Shown in pieces: positions 7,971 to 16,426 of a stretch of 31,940 bases of DNA (positions within the stretch are counted from its first letter, which is position 1; the number at the start of each line of letters is the position of its first letter). Below the pieces are notes generated by a model, which was not told where the DNA came from, did not search any database, and was given only the letters and a program-made list of their open reading frames with translations. The DNA comes from JBAJNL01 sp036881885 (lineage in GTDB: Bacteria > Pseudomonadota > Alphaproteobacteria > Holosporales > Hepatobacteraceae), in assembly GCA_036881885.1 (NCBI GenBank), contig JBAJNL010000014.1, forward strand, positions 1-31,940. The letters are read 5' to 3'. The position numbers were made by a program, and so were the translations under genes.

Positions 7971-8791
7971 ACGACCCCTTTTTTTTCAACACACAGGCGC
8001 CACAGCCAGGCTATGCCTTGGCTTAACAGCGCCCCACCCATCAACACAACACCCAAAACGGGTCCCAGGGCCGCGCTTGCCTGTTGCCATATCACAAAAC
8101 CAAGACCATAGCTTGCCACACCCCACACGCTAGCGCTTACCAAAACCCATTGAGGTTTTTTAACCCACGGCTGCACGGTTAAAAGCGGACACACAAAAAG
8201 CATGGACAAAAATAACGCACCGGCCCATTGAATGCCCAGCAAGATCAGCAAAAACACAAAGATAAAAAAGACAACACGCAAGACTTGAACCGCAATGCCT
8301 TCAACGCGCGCCAAGTCTTCGGCAATCACAAAAGATACAAGCGCATCCCATTTGTACAACAAAAAAAGCACCACACAGCAGGCCAGCGCCAAAACGGCAA
8401 AGAATAAGGCTGACGTCACCTTTAACGGGTTACCCGCTAAAAAACCCATGATTTCACCGCGAGATAAGTCAAAAGCACTCATCAGCCAAAGGCCAAGCGA
8501 CATCGCTCCCATGGCGAAAAGCAATAACAGCGTATCTTCTTTTCCCACAAAAAAGCGCAGCAACAGTGTGACCAGAAGTGCACTGATCACCGTGAACATG
8601 ATAAAAGACAAACCCGCCGGCAGCGATAACAGGGCGGCCACAACGCCAGCCAACAAGGCCGCATGTGCAAAAGCGTCCGCCACATAAGCCATGCGCTTCC
8701 ACACCAAAAAGGCCCCCAAAGGGCCACTCATGCCGGCAAGCAGCGCGCCACCAAAAAAAACAAGTCCTAAACCCTGTGGCGCCATCATCAC
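7967..8791 (-). CDS. ABC-3 family metal permease, ZnuB-like, without its own ATPase or binding protein
   Basis: Inner-membrane permease subunit (274 aa, about eight hydrophobic helices) of a zinc/manganese/iron ABC importer. The cytoplasmic signature follows the second helix: FLVWKRMAYVADAFAHAALLAG, with the Asp-x-x-x-His pattern of the family; other hydrophobic helices continue to residue 265. No ABC ATPase or solute-binding gene adjoins it: secF lies 73 bases upstream and the tricorn gene overlaps downstream. It might pair with the ATPase at 22251-22973 as a second permease, as in YfeC/YfeD-type transporters (inference). An AAAGGTGG ribosome-binding site precedes a run of three ATG codons. 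The gap to secF contains only a short GGTGC...GCACC hairpin with no T-run. Confidence 0.87.
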   Translation of the reverse strand: MMMAPQGLGLVFFGGALLAGMSGPLGAFLVWKRMAYVADAFAHAALLAGVVAALLSLPAGLSFIMFTVISALLVTLLLRFFVGKEDTLLLLFAMGAMSLGLWLMSAFDLSRGEIMGFLAGNPLKVTSALFFAVLALACCVVLFLLYKWDALVSFVIAEDLARVEGIAVQVLRVVFFIFVFLLILLGIQWAGALFLSMLFVCPLLTVQPWVKKPQWVLVSASVWGVASYGLGFVIWQQASAALGPVLGVVLMGGALLSQGIAWLWRLCVEKKGVV

Positions 8792-8864
8792 ACCACCTTT
8801 CTGCTGATACCAACCGGTGCCTTTAACAGCACCCTTTTTTGTTTGTTACAAGCTTTGTGATGCC

Positions 8865-9782
8865 TCATGTCTTTTTCGTATTTTGATTCACAAGCGCAAT
8901 ATTCTCTTGCTTTGGTTCCTGAAACAGCATTAACAAGGGCGAGGCCAAACAAATTGATGAGTACGTCCCCACCACCAAACCAACCAAAATAGGCAAGGAA
9001 AAAGTGGCAATCACAGGACCACCAAAGAAATATAAAACACACAGCGCGGCAATGGTTGTCAGCGATGTCAGCAACGTGCGCGAAAGCGTTTCGTTAATGC
9101 TTAAATTCAAAAGCTCTTTAAGGGGCATGCGACCATAGCGCTTTTTGTTTTCACGCACCCGATCAAAAACAACCACCGTATCGTTAATGGAATAAGAGGC
9201 CGTAATCAGAATCGCCACGATGGCGGTTTCGTTAAACTCAAAACGAGCCAACGCATAAAGGCCCAACACCCCAAAACAGTCGTGCATCAGCGCCATCAAG
9301 GCCGCCAGACCAAAGCGCCACTCAAAACGCATCCAAATGTAAATCAGCATGGCTAAAAGCGCAAAAAAGACAGCGTACAAACCCTTTGAAAGCAGCTCTG
9401 AGCTAACCTTAGGCCCCACCGCCTCTAAACGCCTAACCGACACACTGTCACCACATTTTTGGGAAAGACGTTTGAGAAAACCTTCTTGGTTTTTCACATC
9501 TGCATTCTCAAGACGCACCAAAAAGTCTTGTGATGTGCCAAAGGTTTGCACCGACACCTCACCGTCAACAAAATCTTTAAAAAAACCGCGCAGCTCTTTA
9601 AGTGATTTGGTCGACTGCACCTCAAGCACAACGCCGCCCTTAAAATCAACACCATAAGGCATGCCCACAAAAAGAAGGGCAAGGCACACCAGCAACACAA
9701 GACCACCTGATAGACCAAAGGTCATAAAGCGGTTGCGCATAAAATCAATTTGCGGTTTCTTTTTAAGCTCTAAAAGCCCCAT
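8865..9782 (-). CDS. secF: Protein translocase subunit SecF
   Basis: Inner-membrane subunit of SecDF-YajC, which uses the proton gradient to help pull preproteins through SecYEG. The 305-aa protein has the six-helix plan: the first helix around residues 22-41, the GVDFKGGVVLEV motif opening the periplasmic domain, the conserved NDTVVVFDRVREN after the fourth helix, and C-terminal helices ending in SPLLMLF. Length is normal for the family. It lies 39 bases downstream of secD on the same strand. Nothing unusual is seen. Confidence 0.96.
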   Translation of the reverse strand: MGLLELKKKPQIDFMRNRFMTFGLSGGLVLLVCLALLFVGMPYGVDFKGGVVLEVQSTKSLKELRGFFKDFVDGEVSVQTFGTSQDFLVRLENADVKNQEGFLKRLSQKCGDSVSVRRLEAVGPKVSSELLSKGLYAVFFALLAMLIYIWMRFEWRFGLAALMALMHDCFGVLGLYALARFEFNETAIVAILITASYSINDTVVVFDRVRENKKRYGRMPLKELLNLSINETLSRTLLTSLTTIAALCVLYFFGGPVIATFSLPILVGLVVGTYSSICLASPLLMLFQEPKQENIALVNQNTKKT

Positions 9783-9821
9783 CTTTAACCTCTTTCAAAA
9801 AAACTTTTTTCATGACGCCCC

Positions 9822-11411
9822 TTAGATCCAAAGTGCCTTGGGTTTAAACCACTGCAGCCACAAGCTAATGAAAACGCGCGTCAGCGTCACCGCCGTGAAC
9901 ATCGAAATCAAAATGCCCAAAGACAACGTCACGGCAAACCCACGCACCGGCCCCGTGCCACAAATATAAAGAATAAAGGCCCCAATCAGCGTGGTCATGT
10001 TTGAATCAACAATGGTTGTCATCGCACGCTGATAGCCAAAGTCAATGGCAGGCAGCAAGCGGCGCCCAAGACGCAGCTCTTCTTTAATGCGCTCGTTAAT
10101 CAAAACATTGGCATCAACGGCCATACCAAGGGTTAAGGCAATACCCGCAATACCAGGCAACGTCAGTGTGGCACCCAAAAAGGCCATACTGCCCAGCAAA
10201 AGCAACAGGTTTAAAACAAGCGCCACATTTGCAAACGTGCCAAAAAAGGCATAGGCCAAAAACATCAGCGCCATCACCACAAAAACCGCAATCACCGTCG
10301 CCGTGGTGCCCAAACGAATCGAGTCAGACCCCAGCCCCGGACCAATGACCCGCTCTTCCACCACCGTCAGCGGCGCAGGCAACGCACCCGATCGCATCAA
10401 CAAAGACAGATCTTGTGCTTCTTTTACCGAAAAATGCCCTTGAATCACGCCACGCCCCCCCAAAATGGGCTCTTTAATCTGCGGCGCACTGATCACGCGG
10501 CCATCTAACACAATGGCAAAAGGCTGGCCCGTGTGCGCTTTGGTGGCATTGCCAAAAATATCAGCACCCAAGGCGTTGAACACAAACTCAACCCGCGGCC
10601 TGTTGTATTCATCAAAGCCAGGCTGCGCATCCACAAGCATATCACCACTTAGCATGACTTCTTTATCTACAAGATAGCCAAAACGCCTTGCCGGCGCCTC
10701 GCCTTCAACGGTTTTGGGGTTAAAGTCGGGCAGTATCTCTGTCCCCAGCTCGGGCACCATGCCCTTGGCTGTCTGCCAATCGAACACATTTTTCACAATA
10801 TGAAACGTCAAACGCGCGGTCGTTCCCACAAGTTCTTTCACCCGCACCGGATCGTCAGCGCCCGGAATTTGCAGCAAGATACGCTGATCGCCCTGCGCTT
10901 GAATGACAGGCTCTTTGGTTCCCGTTTCATCCACACGGCGGCGCACCGTTTCAATCGACTTTTCTTGCGCACTAAGCAACAGGGCACGCTTGGCTTCTTC
11001 GTTCAAGAAAACGCGCACACGGCGCCCTTTTAAGCTAACATTCATGGTGTTGTCAGCTGCAAGCACCACATTCATGATCTCTTGTTCTGAGACCTGATCC
11101 AAAACCTCGAACGAGATGCCCTTCTCTGAAGACGACAACCCAAGATAATGCAGGCTTTTAGCGCGCATCTGACGCCTTAGGCTGCCCAAAACATGCGCAT
11201 AATAATCAGAGACAAGTTTTTTTTGATCCACCTCTAGCAAAAGGTGCACGCCTCCGCGCAGATCAAGCCCCAGCGTCAGTGTTTTTTCCGCAAGCCAGGC
11301 CGGTAAAAACGCAGCCGCCTTTGGGCCCAAAAGCGCCGGCAGCGACAACAAAAGCCACAAAACAGACAAACCCAAAAGAGACAGCTGACGCCACCACGCA
11401 AAACCAAGCAT
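9822..11411 (-). CDS. secD: Protein translocase subunit SecD
   Basis: Partner of SecF in the proton-driven translocation complex. The 529-aa protein has an N-terminal helix (about 8-27), then GLDLRGGVHLLLEVD, the hallmark opening of the first periplasmic domain. IDETGTKEPVIQAQG-like sequence and ALPAPLTVVEERVIGPGLG follow, with the latter just before the C-terminal membrane domain (from about residue 360). The membrane domain carries GMAVDANVLINERIKEEL, which holds the conserved Asp of the proton path. Length is typical of short alphaproteobacterial SecD. It begins 12 bases after the end of yajC. Confidence 0.96.
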   Translation of the reverse strand: MLGFAWWRQLSLLGLSVLWLLLSLPALLGPKAAAFLPAWLAEKTLTLGLDLRGGVHLLLEVDQKKLVSDYYAHVLGSLRRQMRAKSLHYLGLSSSEKGISFEVLDQVSEQEIMNVVLAADNTMNVSLKGRRVRVFLNEEAKRALLLSAQEKSIETVRRRVDETGTKEPVIQAQGDQRILLQIPGADDPVRVKELVGTTARLTFHIVKNVFDWQTAKGMVPELGTEILPDFNPKTVEGEAPARRFGYLVDKEVMLSGDMLVDAQPGFDEYNRPRVEFVFNALGADIFGNATKAHTGQPFAIVLDGRVISAPQIKEPILGGRGVIQGHFSVKEAQDLSLLMRSGALPAPLTVVEERVIGPGLGSDSIRLGTTATVIAVFVVMALMFLAYAFFGTFANVALVLNLLLLLGSMAFLGATLTLPGIAGIALTLGMAVDANVLINERIKEELRLGRRLLPAIDFGYQRAMTTIVDSNMTTLIGAFILYICGTGPVRGFAVTLSLGILISMFTAVTLTRVFISLWLQWFKPKALWI

Positions 11412-11422
11412 GCAAAAAACTC

Positions 11423-11839
11423 CTAAGCCTTAAGCTTTTTTTTCGCTTTGGGGGCTGGGGGCGTTTTTTTCTGCTGTGCCGTCTTTTTGCGCTCTTTTTC
11501 AAGCGTGCGCACTTTTTTAGGCTCTTTTTTATCTAAACAACGCACCACCATCGTCTTCATGAAGCGCACCTCGCAATCAGGCGCCAAAGACAACAGAATT
11601 TCTTGCTCATCCACAAGCGCTGTTACTTTACCGATTAATCCTGATTGCGTTACCACCATATCGCCGGGCTTTAAAACGCCCATCAGGTTTTTATGCGCTC
11701 TTTCTTTCTTTTGCTGTGTGCGGATGAAAAAAAAGTACATCACAAGAAACACCAGCACCAAAGGTACAAACTGCAATAAATCCACAGCACCACCACCTGC
11801 GCCGCCTGCGGCATTTAAAGGGGGAATCAAGGACATCAT
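11423..11839 (-). CDS. yajC: Sec translocon accessory subunit YajC
   Basis: Small single-span inner-membrane protein that associates with SecDF. After a short Ala/Gly-rich N-terminus comes the helix FVPLVLVFLVMYFFFIRTQQKKE, then the family core with GDMVVTQSGLIGKVTAL. The tail beyond residue 100 is a long Lys/Pro-rich extension (…KKTPPAPKAKKK), making the protein 138 aa against the usual 85-110. I start it at the ATG at 11837-11839 (an adjacent ATG at 11836 is equally possible) and not at the in-frame TTG at 11860. It heads yajC-secD-secF, about 120 bases after the nlpD-like gene. Confidence 0.93.
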   Translation of the reverse strand: MMSLIPPLNAAGGAGGGAVDLLQFVPLVLVFLVMYFFFIRTQQKKERAHKNLMGVLKPGDMVVTQSGLIGKVTALVDEQEILLSLAPDCEVRFMKTMVVRCLDKKEPKKVRTLEKERKKTAQQKKTPPAPKAKKKLKA

Positions 11840-11955
11840 AAGGCAGAGATCTTTCGTCAATTATTTTAAAACGTATCAGTCTTGTTCTATAAAGTTAGCC
11901 CGCAAAAGTCAAAGGCCTTGGCCAATGCCCAAGGCAATCAGCACACACAAACCTT

Positions 11956-12744
11956 TTAGTCTGCAAGATACGGAACCGGATTCACCGCTTTGGGCTTTTT
12001 GTCATCTTGGTTTTTGGGACGACGCAGCTCAAAATAAAGCCGTGGCGTTTCTTGTTTAAAGCCACTTTGTCCTGTTTTTGCAATCACCTGCCCTTGCGAC
12101 ACTTCATCATCTTTTTTAACGCGTGGATTTTCTGCCAGATTGCCATACACACTCACCGTGCCACACGCATGTTTGATCAATATCAACAAGCCATAATCCT
12201 GCAGATCATCACCTACATAAGCCACCACGCCATCTTTCACGGCATACACATCAGCCCCAAGGGGTGCGCCGATGGTAATGCCCAGCGAAAGCGCACCGGG
12301 CGCCTTGCCAAAAGATTGCAACACAGGACCCTTCACAGGCCACACAAATTCTGACGTGCGTTTTTCAATGACTGGCGCCGCAACGGCTGCTGATGTCGAC
12401 ACATCAGCCAGCTCAGCTTGCGAAATTTCACTGGTGATGTCTTTTTTTACATCCAGCCCTTCAAGCGGCACATAGCGCACCTCCGCTTTTGCCTGGGCTT
12501 GCAACATCTCTGGCGAGGGGATCGTCAAAATCTCTCCCGCCGCAACGGCCGTTGATTGCAAATTGTTGGCTTGCATCAGCTGACGCGGCGTCACTTTATG
12601 GCGCGCTGCGATGGTATAAAGTGTCTCGCCCTCTTTAACCTGAACCTGACTTTTGCGCAACACCAACTTTTGCGTCTCTGGCACAGACGTACAGCCTGCC
12701 AAAAAAAGCACCACGCCATAACAAAACAAACGAAAAAAAGACAT
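11956..12744 (-). CDS. NlpD-like lipoprotein: LysM plus degenerate LytM (M23) domain
   Basis: Envelope lipoprotein (about 262 aa) of the NlpD type, which activates periplasmic amidases during cell division. The lipobox FLAGC follows a short hydrophobic signal. A LysM peptidoglycan-binding repeat starts at VKEGETLYTIAARHKV, and a LytM domain starts at FVWPVKG. Zinc ligands are degraded: the usual HxGxD loop reads SLGITIG, the YxHL segment reads YGNL, and LHFE reads LYFE; only the His in IKHACG remains. That pattern means a non-catalytic activator, as in NlpD and EnvC. The ATG at 12744 or the TTG at 12753 could be the start. It follows serS by only a few bases. In many alphaproteobacteria surE and pcm lie between the two; both are missing here. 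Confidence 0.85.
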   Translation of the reverse strand: MSFFRLFCYGVVLFLAGCTSVPETQKLVLRKSQVQVKEGETLYTIAARHKVTPRQLMQANNLQSTAVAAGEILTIPSPEMLQAQAKAEVRYVPLEGLDVKKDITSEISQAELADVSTSAAVAAPVIEKRTSEFVWPVKGPVLQSFGKAPGALSLGITIGAPLGADVYAVKDGVVAYVGDDLQDYGLLILIKHACGTVSVYGNLAENPRVKKDDEVSQGQVIAKTGQSGFKQETPRLYFELRRPKNQDDKKPKAVNPVPYLAD

Positions 12745-12758
12745 GTTTTTCAAAGCTC

Positions 12759-14006
12759 TTACAAACCCTTCATGTACCGTTCTAACACAGGCGGCAACAC
12801 AACAGAACCATCTTTTTTCTGATAGTTCTCAAGGATAGCTGCAAGACAGCGTCCAACTGCCACGCCTGACCCATTTAAAGTATGTATCAAGGCTTTTTCA
12901 CCCGCTTTGGTTTTAAAACGCCCGCGCATACGCCGTGCTTGAAAATCACCACAGGTTGAGCAACTTGAAATTTCACGATAGGCATTTTGAGACGGAAACC
13001 ACACCTCAAGGTCATAGGTTTTGCTGGCCGAAAAACCCATATCATCAGCACTTAGCAACACAACACGATAAGGCAATTGAAGCTGCTTTAAAACCTCCTC
13101 AGCATGCGAAAGCATGGCCTCATGCGCTTCCTGCGACTGCTGGGGTGTTGTCAATGCTACAAGCTCGACCTTTGAAAACTGATGCAATCGAATCATGCCG
13201 TGCACATCGCGCCCGGCCGAGCCTGCCTCGGACCTAAAGCACGGCGTATAAGCCACATAACGTTTCGGCAGCTCGGCTTCGTCAAAGATTTGTCCGGCCG
13301 CAAGATTGGTCAGTGACACCTCGGATGTTGAAATCAACCAACGGTTGTCTGTGGTTTGAAAAGCGTCTTCTTTAAACTTGGGCAATTGCCCCACGTTAAA
13401 AAGCGCCTCTTCTTTCACAAGATAGGGCGGCGATACTTCCTCATAACCAAACTTTTGTGTATGCGAATCAAGCATAAAATGCGCAAGTGCCCTTTCAAGG
13501 CGCGCCACAAAGCCTTTTAGCACCACAAAGCGCGCGCCTGATAACGCAACACCTGCTTTGGTTTCAAGGCCATGCTTGCTGCCCACAACCTCGTGCGGCT
13601 GGGGCTTAAAATCAAAAACAGGCTTTGCGCCCCATGTGCGCACACAAACGCCCTCGCCCTTATCTGACAAAGGCACATCATCAAGCGGCTTGTTAGGCAA
13701 CGCCCAAAGCCATGCATCAAGCTTGCGCTTTTGCGCAAGCAGCGCCTCTTCTTTAGCTTCAAGCTTTGCTCTTAAGTCGCTTCCCTCTTTCACCAAGGCA
13801 TCGTCTGCGCCACCTTGTTGTTTTAAAAGCCCCATCTTTTTAGCATGCGCATTACGTGCCGAACGCAAGGTCTCAACCGCCTGAATCAGCGATCTGACTT
13901 CCTCGTCAAGCAAAAGCAGCTCTTTTGAACAGGGGCTTTCACCACGTTTTGAAAGCGCCGCATCAAGGCCCTTGGGGTCTTGTCGTATCCACTTAATATC
14001 AAGCAT
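12759..14006 (-). CDS. serS: Serine--tRNA ligase
   Basis: Cytosolic class II aminoacyl-tRNA synthetase charging tRNA-Ser. The 415-aa protein starts MLDIKWIRQD, the standard N-terminus, then has the long coiled-coil tRNA-binding arm (about residues 30-100), motif 2 (PCFRSEAGSAGRDVHGMIRLHQF) and motif 3 (LNGSGVAVGRCLAAILE). I place the start at ATG 14004-14006, 16 codons inside the longest open frame, because it matches the family start and follows a purine-rich AAGTGAAG. Length is normal. It is the first gene of the minus-strand series nlpD-yajC-secD-secF and is divergent from galU. Confidence 0.96.
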   Translation of the reverse strand: MLDIKWIRQDPKGLDAALSKRGESPCSKELLLLDEEVRSLIQAVETLRSARNAHAKKMGLLKQQGGADDALVKEGSDLRAKLEAKEEALLAQKRKLDAWLWALPNKPLDDVPLSDKGEGVCVRTWGAKPVFDFKPQPHEVVGSKHGLETKAGVALSGARFVVLKGFVARLERALAHFMLDSHTQKFGYEEVSPPYLVKEEALFNVGQLPKFKEDAFQTTDNRWLISTSEVSLTNLAAGQIFDEAELPKRYVAYTPCFRSEAGSAGRDVHGMIRLHQFSKVELVALTTPQQSQEAHEAMLSHAEEVLKQLQLPYRVVLLSADDMGFSASKTYDLEVWFPSQNAYREISSCSTCGDFQARRMRGRFKTKAGEKALIHTLNGSGVAVGRCLAAILENYQKKDGSVVLPPVLERYMKGL

Positions 14007-14188
14007 TGTCTTCACTTTCTTGCTACAGAACAACGTTCGCTGATTTAAGACCACTTTGCAAGATACGCCTTAGGCATTGCGTCTGTTTTGGCTTCTTTTT
14101 TAAAAAACCTGAAATTTTTACGCAGAAACGGCAGTGCTGACTTGATTTTTTATGGCAAAACGCAGTAAGAGTGAAGGGATCATCTTGT

Positions 14189-15079
14189 TTGATAAGGAGT
14201 CCTTTTATCTCTGTTCGCACGGCGCTTTTTCCTGTGGGTGGCCTGGGCACACGGTTTCTGCCCGCCACAAAAGCAGTCCCTAAAGAGATGCTACCCGTTT
14301 TGGGCAAGCCACTGATTCAGTATGCCGTTGAAGAAGCACGCAACGCCGGCATCACGCGCTTCATTTTTGTCACCGGCAAAGGTAAAGACGCCATTGAAAA
14401 TCACTTTGACCGCGCTTTTCAGTACGAACATATTTTAAAAGAACGCGACAAAAAAGACGCACTCGGCAAGCTTTCGATCGACGGCCTTGAAACCAGTTCG
14501 GTTGTTTACATAAGACAAGGCGAGCCTTTGGGCCTAGGCCATGCCGTTTGGTGCGCAAGACACCTTTTGGATGAGCCTTTCGCCGTCCTGCTGGCCGACG
14601 ATCTTGTGCTGTCATCACAGCCAGAAATTGGCCTTTTGATGGAAAAACATAAACAGCACGGTGGGCAATGGGCCAGCGTGCAAGAGGTCTCGCTGAACGA
14701 CACCCAAAAATACGGCATTCTTGATATTGCCTCAAAAACACCTGACGTGATTACCGCAAAGGGCATCGTTGAAAAGCCTCAGCCCGCAAACGCACCGTCT
14801 CGTACCGCCGTTTTAGGGCGTTACATCCTAGATCCTGCCGTGTTCGATGTGTTAGACCAAGAAGTCAAAAACACATCGGGTCATCAAAAAGAAGTTCAGC
14901 TGACAGACGCACTGTGTGATCTGATTCCGCAAAAACCGCTTTATGGATCGCCTCTTCAGGGCAAGCGCTTTGATTGTGGCAACAAGCGCGGCATGTTCGA
15001 AGCCATGCTGGCTGTCGCCGAAGAAGATGCAGAGCTGGCCCCTCTTTTCAAACGCTTACAGCAAAAGATGGCCTTATGA
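14189..15079 (+). CDS. galU: UTP--glucose-1-phosphate uridylyltransferase
   Basis: Makes UDP-glucose from UTP and glucose 1-phosphate, the precursor for surface polysaccharides. The protein shows the nucleotide-binding loop GGLGTRFLPATKAVPKEMLPV, the metal Asp in LLADDLVL, and GKRFDCGNKRG near the end. Length is normal (about 290-302 aa). No ATG lies at the expected place. The best ribosome-binding site, AAGGAG (14194-14199), sits 7 bases before ATC (14207-14209), exactly where the family N-terminus should begin. Usable in-frame alternatives are TTG at 14189 (reported here) and GTG at 14171. The stop overlaps the ugd ATG by 4 bases. Likely operon: galU-ugd-manB. Confidence 0.93.
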   Translation: MIRSPFISVRTALFPVGGLGTRFLPATKAVPKEMLPVLGKPLIQYAVEEARNAGITRFIFVTGKGKDAIENHFDRAFQYEHILKERDKKDALGKLSIDGLETSSVVYIRQGEPLGLGHAVWCARHLLDEPFAVLLADDLVLSSQPEIGLLMEKHKQHGGQWASVQEVSLNDTQKYGILDIASKTPDVITAKGIVEKPQPANAPSRTAVLGRYILDPAVFDVLDQEVKNTSGHQKEVQLTDALCDLIPQKPLYGSPLQGKRFDCGNKRGMFEAMLAVAEEDAELAPLFKRLQQKMAL

Positions 15080-16380
15080 AGATCAGTGTCGTTGGTGCAG
15101 GTTATGTGGGCCTTATCACGGGCGTTTCTTTTGCAAGCTTTGGTCACAAGGTCACATGCATTGATAAGAATGTTGATGCAATTCAAAAATTGCAAAGCGG
15201 CCAAGTGCCTTTTTTTGAGCCACAACTCAGCACCTTTCTGGCACAAAAACAAACGGCCGACAACCTTACCTTTACCACCAGCGCAAACGAAAGCTTGCCC
15301 CAAAGCGATGTCATTTTTATTGCCGTTGGCACACCCGAAACACCGACGGGAGACGCCGACACCTCTGCCGTTTTTGCCGCCCTTCAAGAAATGGCGCCTT
15401 TAGCAAAAAAGGGTGCCGTGATCGTTTTAAAATCCACCGTCCCCATTGGCACCAATCAACATGTGCGCAACACACTAAAACGCCTGCAGCGCGATGACGT
15501 GCACGTGGTGTCTAACCCCGAATTTTTGCGCGAAGGGTCGGCTATTGAAGATTTTATGCGCCCTGACCGCGTGATTGTGGGCACACTGCACAAAGAAGCA
15601 GCAAAGACGATGGAAAGGCTCTATGCGCCTGTGATCAAAACAGGAGCCGTTTTCGTAGCCACATCACCCGAGACTGCCGAAACCATTAAGTACGCTGCCA
15701 ATAGTTTTTTGGCCATGAAAATCTCTTTTATCAACCAAATGGCTGACCTATGTGAAAAAGTAGGCAGCAATGTTTTAGATGTGGCGCACGGCATTGGCCT
15801 TGATGCACGCATTAACCCGCACTTTTTGCGGGCGGGTCCGGGCTATGGCGGCTCGTGCTTTCCCAAAGACACGCGGGCGCTTTGTGCCACTGCACAAAAA
15901 CATGGCGTTGACCTTTCGCTTATTGAGGCCACCATCAAAGCCAATGAGCACCGCAAAACGCAAATGGCCGAAAGGGTTGCACAGCGTTTGGGCGGCACGC
16001 TTTGCGGCAAAACGCTAGGTGTTTTGGGCGCCACGTTTAAAGCCAATACAGATGACGTACGCGAGAGCCCCGCCATTGCGATTATCGAGCTGCTGACACA
16101 AAAAGGCGCCACCATCCAGCTGTTTGATCCCAAAATCAGCCCTCATCTTGAGGATACACTGCAAGGCGTTTCAGTGGTTGACACCATTGATGCGGCGGCA
16201 CTGAAGGCTGATGCGTTGATTGTCTTAACCGAGTGGGCGGCCTTTAGGTCACTTGATTTCAAAAAGCTTAAAGCAAACATGCGGCAGCCCCTTATGATTG
16301 ACATGCGCAATGTGTACCGTGCAGGCGACGTACGCGCACACGGCTTTGCCTATTACGGTTTGGGACAACCTTCTGAATGA
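15076..16380 (+). CDS. ugd: UDP-glucose 6-dehydrogenase
   Basis: Oxidises UDP-glucose to UDP-glucuronate with NAD in two steps, using the product of the adjacent GalU. The 434-aa protein begins with a Rossmann motif, VVGAGYVGL (6-13). It has the conserved SNPEFLREGSA, Lys205/Asn209 in TIKYAANSFLAMK, and catalytic Cys261 in GYGGSCFPKDTRAL. The C-terminal UDP-binding domain includes FKANTDDVRESPAI. The ATG overlaps the galU stop (ATGA), showing translational coupling. An upstream in-frame extension overlapping galU is not coding. Length and all key residues are normal. Confidence 0.96.
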   Translation: MKISVVGAGYVGLITGVSFASFGHKVTCIDKNVDAIQKLQSGQVPFFEPQLSTFLAQKQTADNLTFTTSANESLPQSDVIFIAVGTPETPTGDADTSAVFAALQEMAPLAKKGAVIVLKSTVPIGTNQHVRNTLKRLQRDDVHVVSNPEFLREGSAIEDFMRPDRVIVGTLHKEAAKTMERLYAPVIKTGAVFVATSPETAETIKYAANSFLAMKISFINQMADLCEKVGSNVLDVAHGIGLDARINPHFLRAGPGYGGSCFPKDTRALCATAQKHGVDLSLIEATIKANEHRKTQMAERVAQRLGGTLCGKTLGVLGATFKANTDDVRESPAIAIIELLTQKGATIQLFDPKISPHLEDTLQGVSVVDTIDAAALKADALIVLTEWAAFRSLDFKKLKANMRQPLMIDMRNVYRAGDVRAHGFAYYGLGQPSE

Positions 16381-16426
16381 TGCGTGATCCATGCTTTGAC
16401 ATTCATAAACACAAGCGAGTTTTCTT

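Noticed and set aside
8800..8864. Terminator between secF and the ABC-3 permease
   Set aside because: GGTGC/GCACC can pair but no T-run follows on the minus strand.
14153..14284. 43-codon frame starting ATG 14153 overlapping the start of galU
   Set aside because: Its sequence is a shadow of the galU nucleotide-binding region, and the ATG has no ribosome-binding site. It does not rescue the missing galU start because the frame differs.
14974..15075. N-terminal extension of Ugd inside galU
   Set aside because: Arg/Cys-rich shadow sequence. The Rossmann motif begins right after ATG 15076, which has the expected ATGA overlap.
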